From Strigamia acuminata (taxonomy: Eukaryota; Arthropoda; Chilopoda; Geophilomorpha; Linotaeniidae): a DNA stretch of 60,000 nucleotides. Where the stretch lies: NCBI GenBank assembly GCA_949358305.1, contig OX442314.1, positions 36,493,211-36,553,210 on the forward strand, in the 5' to 3' direction. The notes below the pieces were generated by a model that saw only the letters and a list, made by a program, of their open reading frames with translations, was not told where the DNA came from and made no database searches. The position numbers and the translations under genes are program-made. This document shows, piece after piece, positions 1 through 9,109 of the stretch. Each line of letters begins with the position of its first letter. Position 1 is the first letter of the stretch.

Positions 1-217
1 AACGGTGCAAAATTTGGGGATTGACTTAGCAACGCCCCAATCCAGGGCTCAAAATGCCAGGGCAGCCGTTACAGCTTCTGGGCCAATTGCCCAAAAGCGC
101 AACAGGTGCACGGCAAAAAACACAATTCTAATGATTATGGTTAAAATATAAATAATATCTTAAAAACGTGGTAGAAAAACCTCTCCACAAATGAAGTGAA
201 CATTTGAGATCGCAACA

Positions 218-340
218 GCACGTAAACTAACACATGCACATGTGTATTTAAACAGTTACTCATGTATGAATGTGAAACTGGCTGCAATTGCATCAACAAT
301 TGAGTTACTAAAAAAATCCCAGAATCCGATGAAACAGTAA
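218..340 (+). pseudogene. P-element/THAP9-type transposase fragment (C-terminal region)
   Basis: This 40-codon segment opens with ARKLTHAHVYLN and contains NVKLAAIASTIE before a TAA. The pattern (lysine-leucine, then a histidine segment, then a conserved K-L-A-A stretch before an S-T motif) matches the part of P-element/THAP9-type transposases downstream of the DPPHLIK motif. Nearly the same sequence recurs at 3160-3243, so both derive from one family. Nothing upstream in the window completes it. The bases before it (1-217) and between it and 530 show no other coding signal. Confidence 0.5.
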
Positions 341-629
341 AATTCATAAGACTGTTTAACAAAATGTTTTGATTCTTTAAAATTAACCAGAAACCCCAAC
401 ATAGCACACATGTAAACTCAGGTAACTTTCACCTTTTCCAACTACCCTGGTCAGAGCTTGGTTATCAGTGGTTTTGTCACTTTGTACCTCTTATCAATTT
501 TAGCTATTTTTACAAAAAAATAACTAATTATGGCTTTTCCAAATACTAATCCAACAACTTGGAATATTGTTGATGTTGGAATTTGGCTGGCAGCTAATGG
601 CTATGAAAATTTGGAAGGATTATGTTTAG

Positions 630-689
630 GTAAGAATATAATTTATTTTAACTGTAAATGCAAAAATAATTTTTTTTTTTATGTTTTAG
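630..689 (+). other. intron in the SAM-domain gene
   Basis: The donor is gtaagaat directly after the codon series for GLCL plus one base, and the acceptor follows a run of T and ends in gttttag. Removing the 60 bases keeps frame and rebuilds the conserved SAM core, which supports the splice sites better than the consensus alone. Confidence 0.6.
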
Positions 690-842
690 ACAATGAAATT
701 GATGGTGTGGCACTTGTTAATTTAACATACGACATGATAAAAGATCTTGTTTCAAAGATTGAGCAAAGATCTAAATTAACAGGCCATATTAATCAATTAA
801 AAACACCACCAGGAAGTTTCAATGAACCCCAAAACTCAAGTA

Positions 843-1798
843 CCGTAAAACGGGGTGAATAGGGATGGGTTTTCAAGGTTTTTGTGCTGTAACTTTGCTA
901 AAAAACACTTCCTATGGCTGTTTTTTTTTTTAGAGGTGTAATTAGGTGTTGGTTACACACCCTCCAAATTGCAGAATTTTTATAAAATTCCTTCTATGGT
1001 TTTTAAAAAGTTGAAAAGTGTCCCTATTCACCTCGTATGTCGGGGTGAAAAGAAACAGGCCTTTAAATCAATGTAAATCCCTTTTAAACAATGCTGTTAG
1101 TTGAATAGGGACACTTTTATAATTTTTAAAAATTCCAAACGTACAAAAATGTGATTTTTGTTACAAAATACAAATGAATTACACAGGTTCATCCTAAATA
1201 TCATCCTCGTTACTGTTCTCGTCCTGACTAGATTGAAAATCAACTCCCTGAACAGATTTTCCAGGTTGGACATTAATCTTTTTCTCACAAGATGAAACAG
1301 CAGCATTCTGTTTCTTTGGATCATGATTCAAATAACTTTAGCCACGTGGATTTGGCTCATAAACACATGGCATGTTGTGTTCCTAATCACCCCACCGCTC
1401 GTGGTTTTTTTGCACTGATGCAGAATTTTGCTGATAAAAAAATAACCACTTGTTATTTTTTTATTTCCTTTTAGTATAATGTGTATGGATACACTACTAA
1501 CCAATTTCAGAAGTAATTTTTTACCGATGGCTTGTTTATTTCGTTCGCCAAGCAAAGTTTTGGAGCCAAAAACTAAAACAAAAGAAAAGTGCTTTCCGCC
1601 ATTTTCCTTAGTGAGAGTTTATAGAAATATTTTCAAAATTTTTAACATATAGAAGTTGATCCTAACCTAATGTACTTTCATTAAAAAAATAGTGGGAAGT
1701 AATAATGTGTATAGTTTGAAAGCAGCCAACGTTTTAACAACTTTCCCATGTGACTGTTCCTATTCACCCTCAGTGTTCCTATCCACCCCGTTTTACGG
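843..1798. mobile_element. TA-flanked DNA transposon with CCGTAAAACGGGGTG inverted ends
   Basis: The left end reads CCGTAAAACGGGGTGAATAG and the right end is its near-perfect inverse (CTATCCACCCCGTTTTACGG). Both ends are flanked by TA (841-842 and 1799-1800), as expected for a TA target-site duplication. The 956-bp element contains no convincing transposase, so it is non-autonomous. Short internal copies of the terminal motif (CACCTCG...GGGGTGA near 1030 and TATTCACCC near 1770) give it a layered subterminal structure. A TA target site suggests a Tc1/mariner-like origin, but the end sequence alone does not settle the superfamily. Confidence 0.75.
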
Positions 1799-1994
1799 TA
1801 ATGATAATACATTTTTAAGTTTAAGTAATTCAATGCCATCAACATCAACAAATGCTACAAATTTTACTGAAGATAGTTTTATGCAATACATGCACTTCAG
1901 CTTTAAAGCAATTTTGCCCAAAGCCCTCAAACTTATAAGTTTCTATCATCTATTTTTAGTTTTTCTTATACAGTATAAGTACTTTGCATGCTTC

Positions 1995-2835
1995 TGTCCA
2001 AGGTTTAGAAATCCTACCTGGAGTAAGCAATAACTTCTACAAGTTTTGGAAAAAAAACTGGAACCCATGTCGGATGAAGATAAGATTTGCATACTCAGCT
2101 TTGATGAAATGTCACTTAAACTAAATTTAACCTACAACAGCAGAAAAGACAAAGTTGACAGTTTTGAAAACTATGGAACTAATTCCAATGATGAGAACAG
2201 CCTTGCTACCCGGGCACTTGTTTTTATGGTCAAAGGTATAAAGTCTCCATGGAAACAAGCTATTGCATACATGTTTACATGTCAAGGTGCATCAAGTGAC
2301 CAATTAGCGTCTTTAATATTTGATTGCATTGATGCAACCAAGTCAATTGGTCTTGCAGTTAAACCAATTGTTTGTGATCAAGGGGCAAACAATATGCAAC
2401 TATTTAAAACACAGCTCTCATGCAAAGCCGTATTTAAAATATTTTAATACATTCATTTTAGTTTTCCATTTATCATTAGATAAAGATGACAAACGGAAAA
2501 AGAAAAAGGCTTTGAGAAGAGAAGCAAAGGAGGCTGTGGAGAAAGGTTAAGCAGTCAAAACATTTTTTGTTTTTATGATGTTCCACATCTATTAAAAAAT
2601 GTACGAAACGTATTGTCAGCAAATGATATATTTTTTGATGGAAACAAGACGGCATCTTGGGACGATTTTAAGTCCTTTTTTTGCATATGATCAAGGTTTG
2701 CCTGTGCAAATGGCACCAAAGTTAACTCCGAAACATATTGAGCCACCACCATTTTATAAAATGAAAGTCAAACCAGCAGCTCAAGTAATTAGCCACACTG
2801 TGTCATCTGCAATGATGACATATGTCACATTGGGT
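1995..2835 (+). pseudogene. P-element/THAP9-type transposase remnant, frameshifted
   Basis: Three pieces in consecutive order match the RNase-H-like catalytic region of P-element/THAP9 transposases. The first (2046-2447) contains ILSFDEMSLK, a KGI-W-K segment and CDQGANN, the usual positions of catalytic acidic residues. The second (2553-2690) contains FYDVPHLLKNVRN, the DPPHLIK-type motif. The third (2692-2835) contains KLTPKHIEPPPF and KMKVKPAAQV-SHTV. Each piece is in a different frame, and a lysine-rich insert (2450-2550) separates the first two. The 'ATG-less' start and the frame breaks make this non-functional. It follows directly on the SAM-domain segment, so it probably inserted there or was joined by rearrangement. 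Confidence 0.7.
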
Positions 2836-2994
2836 AAAATCCACTTCTCCGTTCCCATGAGTTACCTCTCAAGGCCTGGAGGCGACCGTGGTTGCATCGG
2901 CCCGGAAGTAGCGTGGATCATTGGACTTCGAGTGACATAACATATTGCACTACAAATTTCCATTCAGAAGAGCAGAAACTCTTGTTTTTTCATG

Positions 2995-3243
2995 TCTGAT
3001 GTACCACATCTAATAAAAACGACCAGAAACTGCTTTTCTAACTCGGGTGCCAACAGCAATAGTCGTTTGATGTGAAAAAATTGCAAGTTTATTAGTTGGC
3101 AGCCCATACTTGAAGTTTGGAAGAAAGAACTTGATCCCCTTTGGCATAAGGCACGTAAACTAAAACATGCACATGTGTATTTAAACAGTTACTCATGTAT
3201 GAATGTGAAACTGGCTGCAATTGCATCAACAATTGAGTTACCG
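2995..3243 (+). pseudogene. second P-element-type transposase fragment with one in-frame TGA
   Basis: The frame reads SDVPHLIKTTRNCFSNSGAN, then a TGA at 3073-3075, and continues in the same frame with FISWQPILEVWKKELDP and the KLAAIASTIE block also seen at 218-340. The TGA sits where a tryptophan codon (TGG) would give a continuous protein. It is a different copy from the one at 1995-2835, because the PHL-K block is repeated. The frame ends abruptly at a hAT-like terminus. Confidence 0.65.
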
Positions 3244-3312
3244 GTTATTTGGTAAATTTCCCGGTTCCCGGTACCGCGAATATTGGTCCGGTTTCCCGGT
3301 ACCGAAACCCTA
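3244..3312. mobile_element. truncated hAT-like transposon end
   Basis: The segment is built from repeats of CCCGGTACCG / GGTTTCCCGG and ends in GGTACCGAAACCCTA, a typical hAT-style right terminus with subterminal repeats. It begins exactly where similarity between this P fragment and the one at 218-340 stops. No matching left end is present, so the element is truncated. Confidence 0.45.
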
Positions 3313-3428
3313 CAATGGCACATAATCATATTGGTATTGAATAAATAAAAATGTCTTTTCACAATGATGGGTAAGATTACTACAAAAATTTCTAGAAATG
3401 ATTAATAAAATGTATAATTTTTTTTCAG

Positions 3429-3733
3429 ATTGAAAATACCAAGCGGGCTTATGCATGTTATTTTGCATAGGACTCAAACTGACCCCCAAGAGAAGATACG
3501 GGCAAATATTTACAGGGAGATGTATTTCGTATTGAAGGTAACAGTACATTAATTTTTAATAACCAAAGTAACATCACAAATAATATTATTTCAATTTGTA
3601 GGGCCAGAAGTTAATTCCTCCAAAAGGAAGCATTCAGTTTCCACAGGTTTTGACAGATTTTATACGGTTAAATTATTCAGGAAATGTTAAAAATAATGAC
3701 AAACAGCACAACAAAGTCAGCCACTTACATTAG
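3429..3733 (+). CDS. last two exons of an unidentified gene
   Basis: An acceptor (tttttttttcag) at 3428 opens a 109-bp exon that ends in AAG|gtaaca at 3537. A 64-bp intron ends in tttgtag at 3601. The second exon (3602-3733) continues in phase 0 to a TAG. The predicted 79 residues start LKIPSGLMHVILHRTQ, include QKLIPPKGSIQFPQV and end in SHLH. The residue composition and clean phasing look like real coding sequence. I do not recognise the protein. The upstream exons are not visible; transposon debris occupies their expected place, so the gene may be decapitated. An AATAAA-like signal lies near 3947. Confidence 0.4.
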
Positions 3734-4407
3734 AGTTACGGTGTAGTTATTACAGCATACTAATATACTTATCTTATAGGCATTTTTAGTGACCCTGAAG
3801 ATGTTGGCTAGGACTAAATGGCCAGGATGTTTAATTTGCCAAAAAGAATTTGACAAGTTATCTAGTATGCAATGAATTGTTATTGAAATTATTGTAAAAA
3901 CAAGAATTATGTTTAAATTTTTATTGCTTGGACTAAGTAGAACAAATAAATAATTGTTGTTTTTGGGATTGAGAATGTCTTTTTCTATGATCGGGAGACG
4001 AGAAGAAAATGCTTGCTAGAACAGGACAGTTCAGTTAAAAGTAAACCAAAAACTGAAAGAAGTCGATTTTATTTCACCCTTTGGAATGTAACACCTTCAT
4101 TAGTGAGGGAGACAAAACAAAAGAATTTGACCAATGCTAAAGGTCATATGGCAAGAAAAACAAAGTTTTAAATTATCCATTCGTTTTATTTTAATCAATT
4201 TCTTGACATGCATTGAGTTTGGATTTCAAGCACATAAGAACAACCAACCTTTAGCAATTAATTACTGTATAGAAATCATCAGTGAATTTGAATTTCCCAC
4301 CATGCGCATGGCAAACAATTAGTTTTGAGCTGCTGACTGCCAGTGCGTCCTCTGGTGACAGTTTTAAGCTTTTAGCTTTTTACATCTCTTCATTCTTGAA
4401 TTCTTAG
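3734..4407. other. no gene seen
   Basis: AT-rich sequence. An open stretch at 4134-4322 reads hydrophobic and lysine-rich residues, but has no family likeness and no splice or start context that I can support. Confidence 0.4.
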
Positions 4408-4736
4408 TTGCTGAAGAAGTACGAACTCAAAAGTGTTCTTGTTCATGTACTAAAGTAATGGTTGATCAGGGAACTCAGTGGGAAGATGCAAGTTTGATGG
4501 ATCATCACAATTATACTAATTCTCAGACTAAAGAGAGTGAGATTTCCATTTCTAAAAGAAGTCAAACTGATTTTCCGTACTTCAGTGTTGATTTACTCAG
4601 TGAATGTGAATTTCCATTTTTTACCTCTTTAACAAAGAGATTATTTTCTCAGATCTTCATCTTGATCACGCCAAAGGAGAAAAAGTATTGGCAGACATCA
4701 AGCAACGTTATGTTGGACATTTTCTTCATCGAGTGA
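4408..4736 (+). pseudogene. unidentified ORF remnant with CSCSC segment
   Basis: The frame is open from about 4408 and reads VAEEVRTQKCSCSCTKV, followed by VDQGTQWEDASLMDHH and a Ser/Thr/Glu-rich stretch to a TGA at 4734. The cysteine cluster and the GTQ repeats resemble linker regions of transposon-encoded DNA-binding proteins. That is an impression and no domain can be named. No start codon in good context precedes the cysteine cluster. It is probably another transposon-derived fragment. Confidence 0.3.
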
Positions 4737-5070
4737 ATAGGATCGCTCGGAAGTGCTACGCAACTTCAAAACAGCAAGTAAGAGTAATTCTCGTTAAAAC
4801 GGCGCTTAAACTAGTCTATTGTGCGATGGACGGTTATAGCGCGTCTGCATTTTAAAATTAAAATCCCAAATTTGACCTCGAAATTGTTTTTTGCCTTGGC
4901 AGCAAGCCTTTGCCCTAAAATTATCCACAAAAACAGTAAGCTACAGTTCCCTGATCAATTAATATTAGTTTTAATGCAATTGTGATTGGGCCTCTTGTTT
5001 CAAGATTTAGGATGGCGATTTAATATATCAGCAAATCGAGCTTCAGAAATTTTTAAAATTAATATAAAAT

Positions 5071-5403
5071 TATTTAAATGGTGAATTGGAAGAAAAAATA
5101 TACATGGAAAAACCCGAGATGTTTACTTTATAACAAACAAACCGGAGACCTTATTGGGTTTGTTAACTTTGAAAATTTTCATGATGAGATGAAAAGATTC
5201 ATTGTGTTTAACAGCTCATTGCCAAAGGGACATGAGACTGTAGCAAATCATGTGCTACAATTACTTGTTCATGGAATCACAAATATTTAAGTTGGCCATA
5301 TGCATATTATCCAGTGAGCAACACAACAGCATGATGGATTGGCTAACCGAAGTCCACGCTGAATTTCTCATGCACCAAGATACCTTATATCTGACTGTCA
5401 CGA
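5071..5403 (+). repeat. chimeric repeat, copy 1: copia RT piece fused to P-type transposase piece
   Basis: The first 41 bases are identical to the copia reverse-transcriptase segment at 21522-21562 (frame LNGELEEKIYME). They are followed by a P-element/THAP9-type segment in another frame, containing YNKQTGDLIGFVNF and HETVANHVLQLLVHG. The same fusion, with the same breakpoint, occurs at 27598-27931. Copy 1 lacks one A near 5285 relative to copy 2, which creates an early TAA. Because the junction is shared, the chimera formed once and was then copied. Confidence 0.65.
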
Positions 5404-5805
5404 AGCTGGATCACGTTTCACGACTCGAGAAAATTTCGCTAAGTCCAACAAAGCGGATATCGGTCGAATTCACGTCACAAGATGACAGGAAACGCGGGAC
5501 CCGTAGCAAAATAATCGGCATGGGTCGGATACCGCGTGCAAAAGACCCCGTAGCAGCAACCGCGCACGGGTGTAGAGACAAAGGAGCCCCGTAGCGTAAC
5601 ATGCGCACAAGCCTCAAACGCCTGGTTCTGGAGTGTATTACCCAGAATCCATCACGATTGCCTCGTTTTCACCCAGACTTCCTGTTTAGCCACAGCTGTT
5701 TTCGTGTCCGTGCGTGATAGTCGTTTTTTAAAAGTTTTTAAAGTTTGATCAAGTAGTTTTAAGCATCGCTTTTTATCGTGGTTGTGTTTAAGCGCGATCC
5801 TCGCG
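5404..5805. other. GC-richer leader-like segment, no gene
   Basis: Base composition changes sharply at 5404 from AT-rich to balanced. The stretch contains no convincing ORF and could be a degenerate LTR or a 5' leader of the short ORF that follows. I found no second copy in the window to define ends. Confidence 0.3.
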
Positions 5806-5935
5806 ATGGCCGAGGAAGACGAAGAAATGCTCGAGATCGGGCACGAGGATGAGGCAATTTGGGACCACGACGTTAACCAGGTTCCACCGGATCAGGTAGA
5901 AGTCGGCATCGGCGCACGAGAATTATTTCCGTGGG
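5806..5935 (+). pseudogene. N-terminal stub of an acidic protein, cut off
   Basis: The ATG at 5806 gives MAEEDEEMLEIGHEDEAIW and about 22 more residues before the sequence switches at about 5935 to a piece of transposase that is also found at 8857. The acidic start is in good initiation context (gcgATGG). The source protein is not recognised; an LTR-retrotransposon gag N-terminus is one possibility, given the copia fragment just downstream. Confidence 0.3.
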
Positions 5936-6110
5936 GTGGGCCTGAATGCTACAACCTTCAAGCAAATTGCACATGAAGCAAGAAAAGAAAATAGGAAAGA
6001 TGACAACATTTTTCTAAGTTTATATAAAATTAAAACATATACAGTATATAGATAGTGAAAACCAGAAAAATCCCCAAATAGATGGGTTATTTTTAAAAGC
6101 CATCAGCAAG
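5935..6110 (+). repeat. transposase fragment shared with 8857-9020
   Basis: The sequence from GGGGTGGGCCTGAATGC to the AAATAGATGGG/CCATCAGCA segment is nearly the same as 8857-9010. In the downstream copy it lies inside a longer transposase-like remnant, so this one is a dispersed fragment. It joins a copia fragment at its 3' end. Confidence 0.55.
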
Positions 6111-6245
6111 CATCCGGCAGTCTTTAATCGTTTTCGCAAATACACAGAAGACGTCCTGAAACGTTTTGAGATGAAGAAATGCAACAGAATTGCAACACCA
6201 CTCGACGCGAACAGCAAGCTGGTAAGACCCAAAACCGTCATGATC
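6105..6245 (+). pseudogene. Ty1/copia pol fragment (end of reverse transcriptase)
   Basis: The plus-strand frame reads FNRFRKYTEDVLKRFEMKK, then CNRIATPLDANSKL. This is the conserved copia stretch (Y-x-x-x-x-L-x-x-F-x-M-x-x-C...TP-D-N-x-K-L) between reverse transcriptase and RNase H. Only about 45 codons remain. The fragment ends where the USP-like repeat begins. Confidence 0.55.
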
Positions 6246-7160
6246 ATAAACCAAGGGGGTTTGTTAATGCTTTTCAGAACTGTTAGCTGAGTAGTTTAAT
6301 GCAGGCATTGCATGAAACAAAAGTTATTGAATGCATCTTAAAAGTTAAATTAACTAATCCATCTGAGTGCTTGTTGCCTTTTAAATCACTGTTAAAAGAA
6401 ATGAATAATAATAAAGTAGTGGAGACAGCAATTCCGTGCAGTCTGTTCCAATTTTTTTTGGCTAAAACTGATGTTCATATCATGCAGTTTACAGATGAAT
6501 TAAACCCAAGTAAGCAACAAGATCCAATAGAATTTTATACTGTTATTTTTGCTGAATTTCTGGCATTATTGTGCATGAATCCATTTACATGTGAGACTAA
6601 AAATAATAAATGTGAACTGTGTAATCTTAATAGATGTTGGAACAAATTTAGATAAAACCTTACGGTCAATTACTAACTTACGGTACACAACCTGTTCAAT
6701 CTGAGTGTCCTCGTTGTAAAAAAAATACTTACTGGACAAATAAATTAGTTACAGAAATTCCAGAAACACTACTCTCTCTTTCTCTGAGTGTGTCAAACAT
6801 ATCAGTAATGAATTGAAAATCCAGTTTGAGAATGGTAAGATATGGCAATACAGATTGCATTCGAATATTTTATATCGCAAAAGAAATCATTATTTAACAT
6901 GCAGATGGTTAGATTCTGAGTCAGATGTTTTGTGTAATGATGAAAAAGTAGAATTTATTAGTGTGCCATATGCGAATGAGCTTATTGAAAAGGAATGTGG
7001 TGCGGCAGTGTATAATCTAGATATTTATGAACATAATGCAAATGAAGTTATTGCTCAAAGCTTTTCTGATCAAGTAAGAGAAGAATGCACAAATGTTAGC
7101 AGCCTAGTTACAGAAAATAACATAACTATGGAAGAAATAGACAGCAACACAGTCTTGCAA
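6246..7160 (+). pseudogene. ubiquitin-specific-protease-like ORF, copy 1 (broken)
   Basis: This is the upstream copy of a tandem pair. It begins with FVNAFQNC, equivalent to the USP Cys box, but the next codon is TAG where copy 2 has TGG. The frame reopens at LMQALHETK and carries the QQDPIEFY segment (family consensus QQDAxEF) and paired cysteines. It stops at 6653 and shifts frame. The C-terminal part (6813-7160) has NHYLTCRWLDSE, equivalent to the His box, and CNDEKVEF. USPs cleave ubiquitin from substrates; here the breaks rule out a working enzyme. Copy 1 keeps a stretch before the His box (about 6780-6850) that is shorter in copy 2. Confidence 0.6.
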
Positions 7161-7202
7161 TAGTCCTGAGGACATTGATTCAACTAGTGAAACTGACTAG
7201 CA

Positions 7203-7388
7203 ATGCAGATGGTGGTGTTAACATCTGTATTTCTGAGCTGCCAGCTGAGTTGTCAATTGAACGACATAAATGGGAAATGCATCTCATGTAAAGATTGGTT
7301 TCACTTTTGTTGTTTAGGAGTGTCTGATAAGGATAGAATTAATGCTATAAGGGCTGATGACGATTGGAAATGTCCTAAATGCAAGTGA
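7203..7388 (+). CDS. PHD-finger segment between the two USP-like copies
   Basis: The frame reads GKCISCKDWFHFCCLGV followed by DDDWKCPKCK. This is the second half of a PHD zinc finger (C-x2-C, W-x-H-x-x-C, W-x-C-x-x-C), which usually reads modified histone tails. It is joined to the 3' end of USP copy 1 (SNADGGVNICISELPAE is shared with copy 2). It ends in a TGA at 7386, after which the same frame continues straight into USP copy 2. The first pair of zinc ligands of a full PHD finger is not present, so the finger is incomplete or begins in a spliced upstream part. Confidence 0.55.
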   Translation: MQMVVLTSVFLSCQLSCQLNDINGKCISCKDWFHFCCLGVSDKDRINAIRADDDWKCPKCK

Positions 7389-8576
7389 GATAATCATAAA
7401 CCAAAGGGGTTTGTTAATGGTTTTCAGAACTGTTGGTTGAGTAGATTAATGCAGGAATTGCACGAAACAAAAGTGATGGAATGCATTTTAAAAGTGAATT
7501 TAACTAGTTCAACCGAGTGCTTGTTGCCTTTTCAATCACTGTTAAAAAAAATGAAAAATAAATTAGCAAAAACAGCAATTCCGTGCAGTCTGTTCAAAAA
7601 TGTTTTGACTAAAACTGATTTCGAGATCTATCAGTTCACAGATAAATTCAACCCAGAAGAGCAGCAAGATGCATTAGAATTTTATAATGTTGTTTTGCCT
7701 AAATTTCTGGCATCATTGAACATAAATCCATTTACACATGAGACTGAAACTAATGAATGTCAATCGTGTAGTATTAATCAAAAAATAAATTGTGAATTAG
7801 ATGTAATAAGTGTTGGAACAAACTTAGATAACACCTTACGGCCAATTAATAAAGATTTCTTTTCAACATATACACAACCTGCTCAATGTGAATGTCCTCG
7901 TTGTTTAGAAAATACTTACAGGACACAGAAATTAGTTAGAGAAAGTTCCAGAAACATTACTCTTCTCCTTCCCTATGAATGTTACACATGTCTGCAAAGA
8001 ATTAGAAATACAGTGAGAGAATGGCAGTACAGATTGAATTCAAATATTTTATATCGCAAAAAAAATCATTATTTAACATGCAGATGGTTAGACTCTGAGT
8101 TAGTAGTTTTGTGTAATGATGAAGAAGTGGAATTTATTAGTGTGCCTTGTGCAAATCAGCTTATTAACCAGAAAGGTGTTGCAGCAGTGTATAATCTGCA
8201 AAGTAAAAAACTTATTGCTCATGAAGATCTAAGCTTCTCTAATCAAGCATCAGAAGAACGCACTAATTGTAGCAGCCTTGTTAAAGACAATAATATAACT
8301 TTGGAAGAAACAGATAGCGGCACAGTGTCTTTTAATAATCCTGAAGACATTAATTCGACTAGTGAAACAATGACTAGCAATGCAGATGGTGGTGTTAACA
8401 TCTGTATTTCTGAGCTGCCAGCTGAGTTTTCAATTGAACGACATAAATGGAAAAAATTGATAGCAAAACAGAAGCCTAATACACTTACAAGTGATTGGAC
8501 AATTTTTTTTGCTAAAAAGTTGAATAACCTAAATCCGTACTGCACCCTATGTTTTAAAAGGCACAGAAAACAGTAG
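7389..8576 (+). CDS. ubiquitin-specific-protease-like ORF, copy 2 (open)
   Basis: The frame is open for 395 codons from the TGA at 7386 to a TAG at 8574. It starts GFVNGFQNCWL, matching the USP Cys box (G-x-x-N-x-x-x-x-C), with the putative catalytic Cys encoded at 7431-7433. QQDALEFYNVV matches QQDAxEF. Cysteine pairs (CQSC, CPRC) resemble the USP zinc-binding fingers. NHYLTCRW stands for the His box (usual G-H-Y) and CNDEEVEF for the Asn/Asp box. The C-terminal part is Ser/Thr/Asn-rich and ends in YCTLCFKRHRKQ. No ATG precedes the Cys box, so translation would need splicing or upstream initiation. The family link is by motif. The USP catalytic set is degenerate, so activity is doubtful. It abuts a transposase-like remnant and probably belongs to a transposon. 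Confidence 0.55.
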   Translation, partial: DNHKPKGFVNGFQNCWLSRLMQELHETKVMECILKVNLTSSTECLLPFQSLLKKMKNKLAKTAIPCSLFKNVLTKTDFEIYQFTDKFNPEEQQDALEFYNVVLPKFLASLNINPFTHETETNECQSCSINQKINCELDVISVGTNLDNTLRPINKDFFSTYTQPAQCECPRCLENTYRTQKLVRESSRNITLLLPYECYTCLQRIRNTVREWQYRLNSNILYRKKNHYLTCRWLDSELVVLCNDEEVEFISVPCANQLINQKGVAAVYNLQSKKLIAHEDLSFSNQASEERTNCSSLVKDNNITLEETDSGTVSFNNPEDINSTSETMTSNADGGVNICISELPAEFSIERHKWKKLIAKQKPNTLTSDWTIFFAKKLNNLNPYCTLCFKRHRKQ

Positions 8577-9108
8577 AAAAAAATCAAACATTCTATTTCA
8601 GACAAACGGAAAATGTATTAATGAGGATTGCACATGTGAGTTTATTGTCATAATGTCTAACGATCTGTCCTGCAAGGTAAAATGGTTGGGCACAATTACA
8701 CATAAGCCAAGATCATATTCTGCCAGGAAGATTTCATCAAATGTTCGCACATCTTTGTAAATGCAGTAACGATATAGTAAAATTCCAAAAAGTCTTTATT
8801 TTGAAGAGCTGAGAAATATTCCAGAGGAAAGTTTTAACGCTGGAAATTTAACTGGGGTGGGCCTGAATGCTACAACCTCCAAGCAAATTGCACATGAAGC
8901 AAGAAAAGAAAATAGGAAAGATGACAACATTTTTCTAAGTTCATATAAAATTAAAACAGAGTAGTGAAAACAAGAAAAATTCCCAAATAGATGGGTTTTT
9001 TTTACAAGCCATCAGCATGCATTCTGCATATTAAATGGCATGGACTGATTATGAGATTGAACTTTTCCACAAATATGCAGCTACTGGTGCAGTTTTTATT
9101 GATGCTAC
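8577..9108 (+). pseudogene. DDE-type transposase remnant, superfamily not assigned
   Basis: Directly after the USP-like ORF, the frame CINEDCTCEFIVIMS...KVKWLGTITHKP shows a cysteine-rich N-terminal region. It continues with YFEELRNIPEESFNAGNL and ends in ELFHKYAATGAVFIDATR. The I-D-A-T near a tyrosine-lysine helix resembles the first catalytic Asp region of a large metazoan transposase group. Several stops (8760, 8970) break it. Fragments of the same protein occur at 5935-6110 and 21782-21895. At 9110 it is joined to a member of the PAGMEE family. Confidence 0.45.
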
Positions 9109-9109
9109 A

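Larger units (their letters stand above)
530..2033 (+). pseudogene. SAM-domain protein gene, interrupted by a transposon
   Basis: The ATG at 530 opens a SAM (sterile alpha motif) domain. The pattern is W-x-V-x-D-V-x-x-WL followed by DNEIDGVALVNL and an I-K-D-L helix, ending near HINQLK. SAM domains are small helical protein-interaction modules. A 60-bp intron (630-689, gtaag...tttag) splits the domain; splicing joins GLCL to DNEIDG. The frame also stays open through this intron, so intron retention would be silent. After about 50 codons of exon 2, a TA-flanked element (843-1798) interrupts the gene. If the element and one TA are removed, the reading frame runs on into a Ser/Asn/Thr-rich segment from 1801. 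The part around 1909-1975 has a near copy at 23382-23450. The 3' end of the gene is not clear, and a P-type transposase remnant begins at about 1990. Assignment as SAM rests on motif reading only. Confidence 0.6.

Noticed and set aside
2599-2940. 113-codon ORF taken as one gene
   Set aside because: Only the middle part (about 2692-2835) matches a P-type transposase. The beginning is a shifted frame over the PHL-K segment and the end is unrelated.
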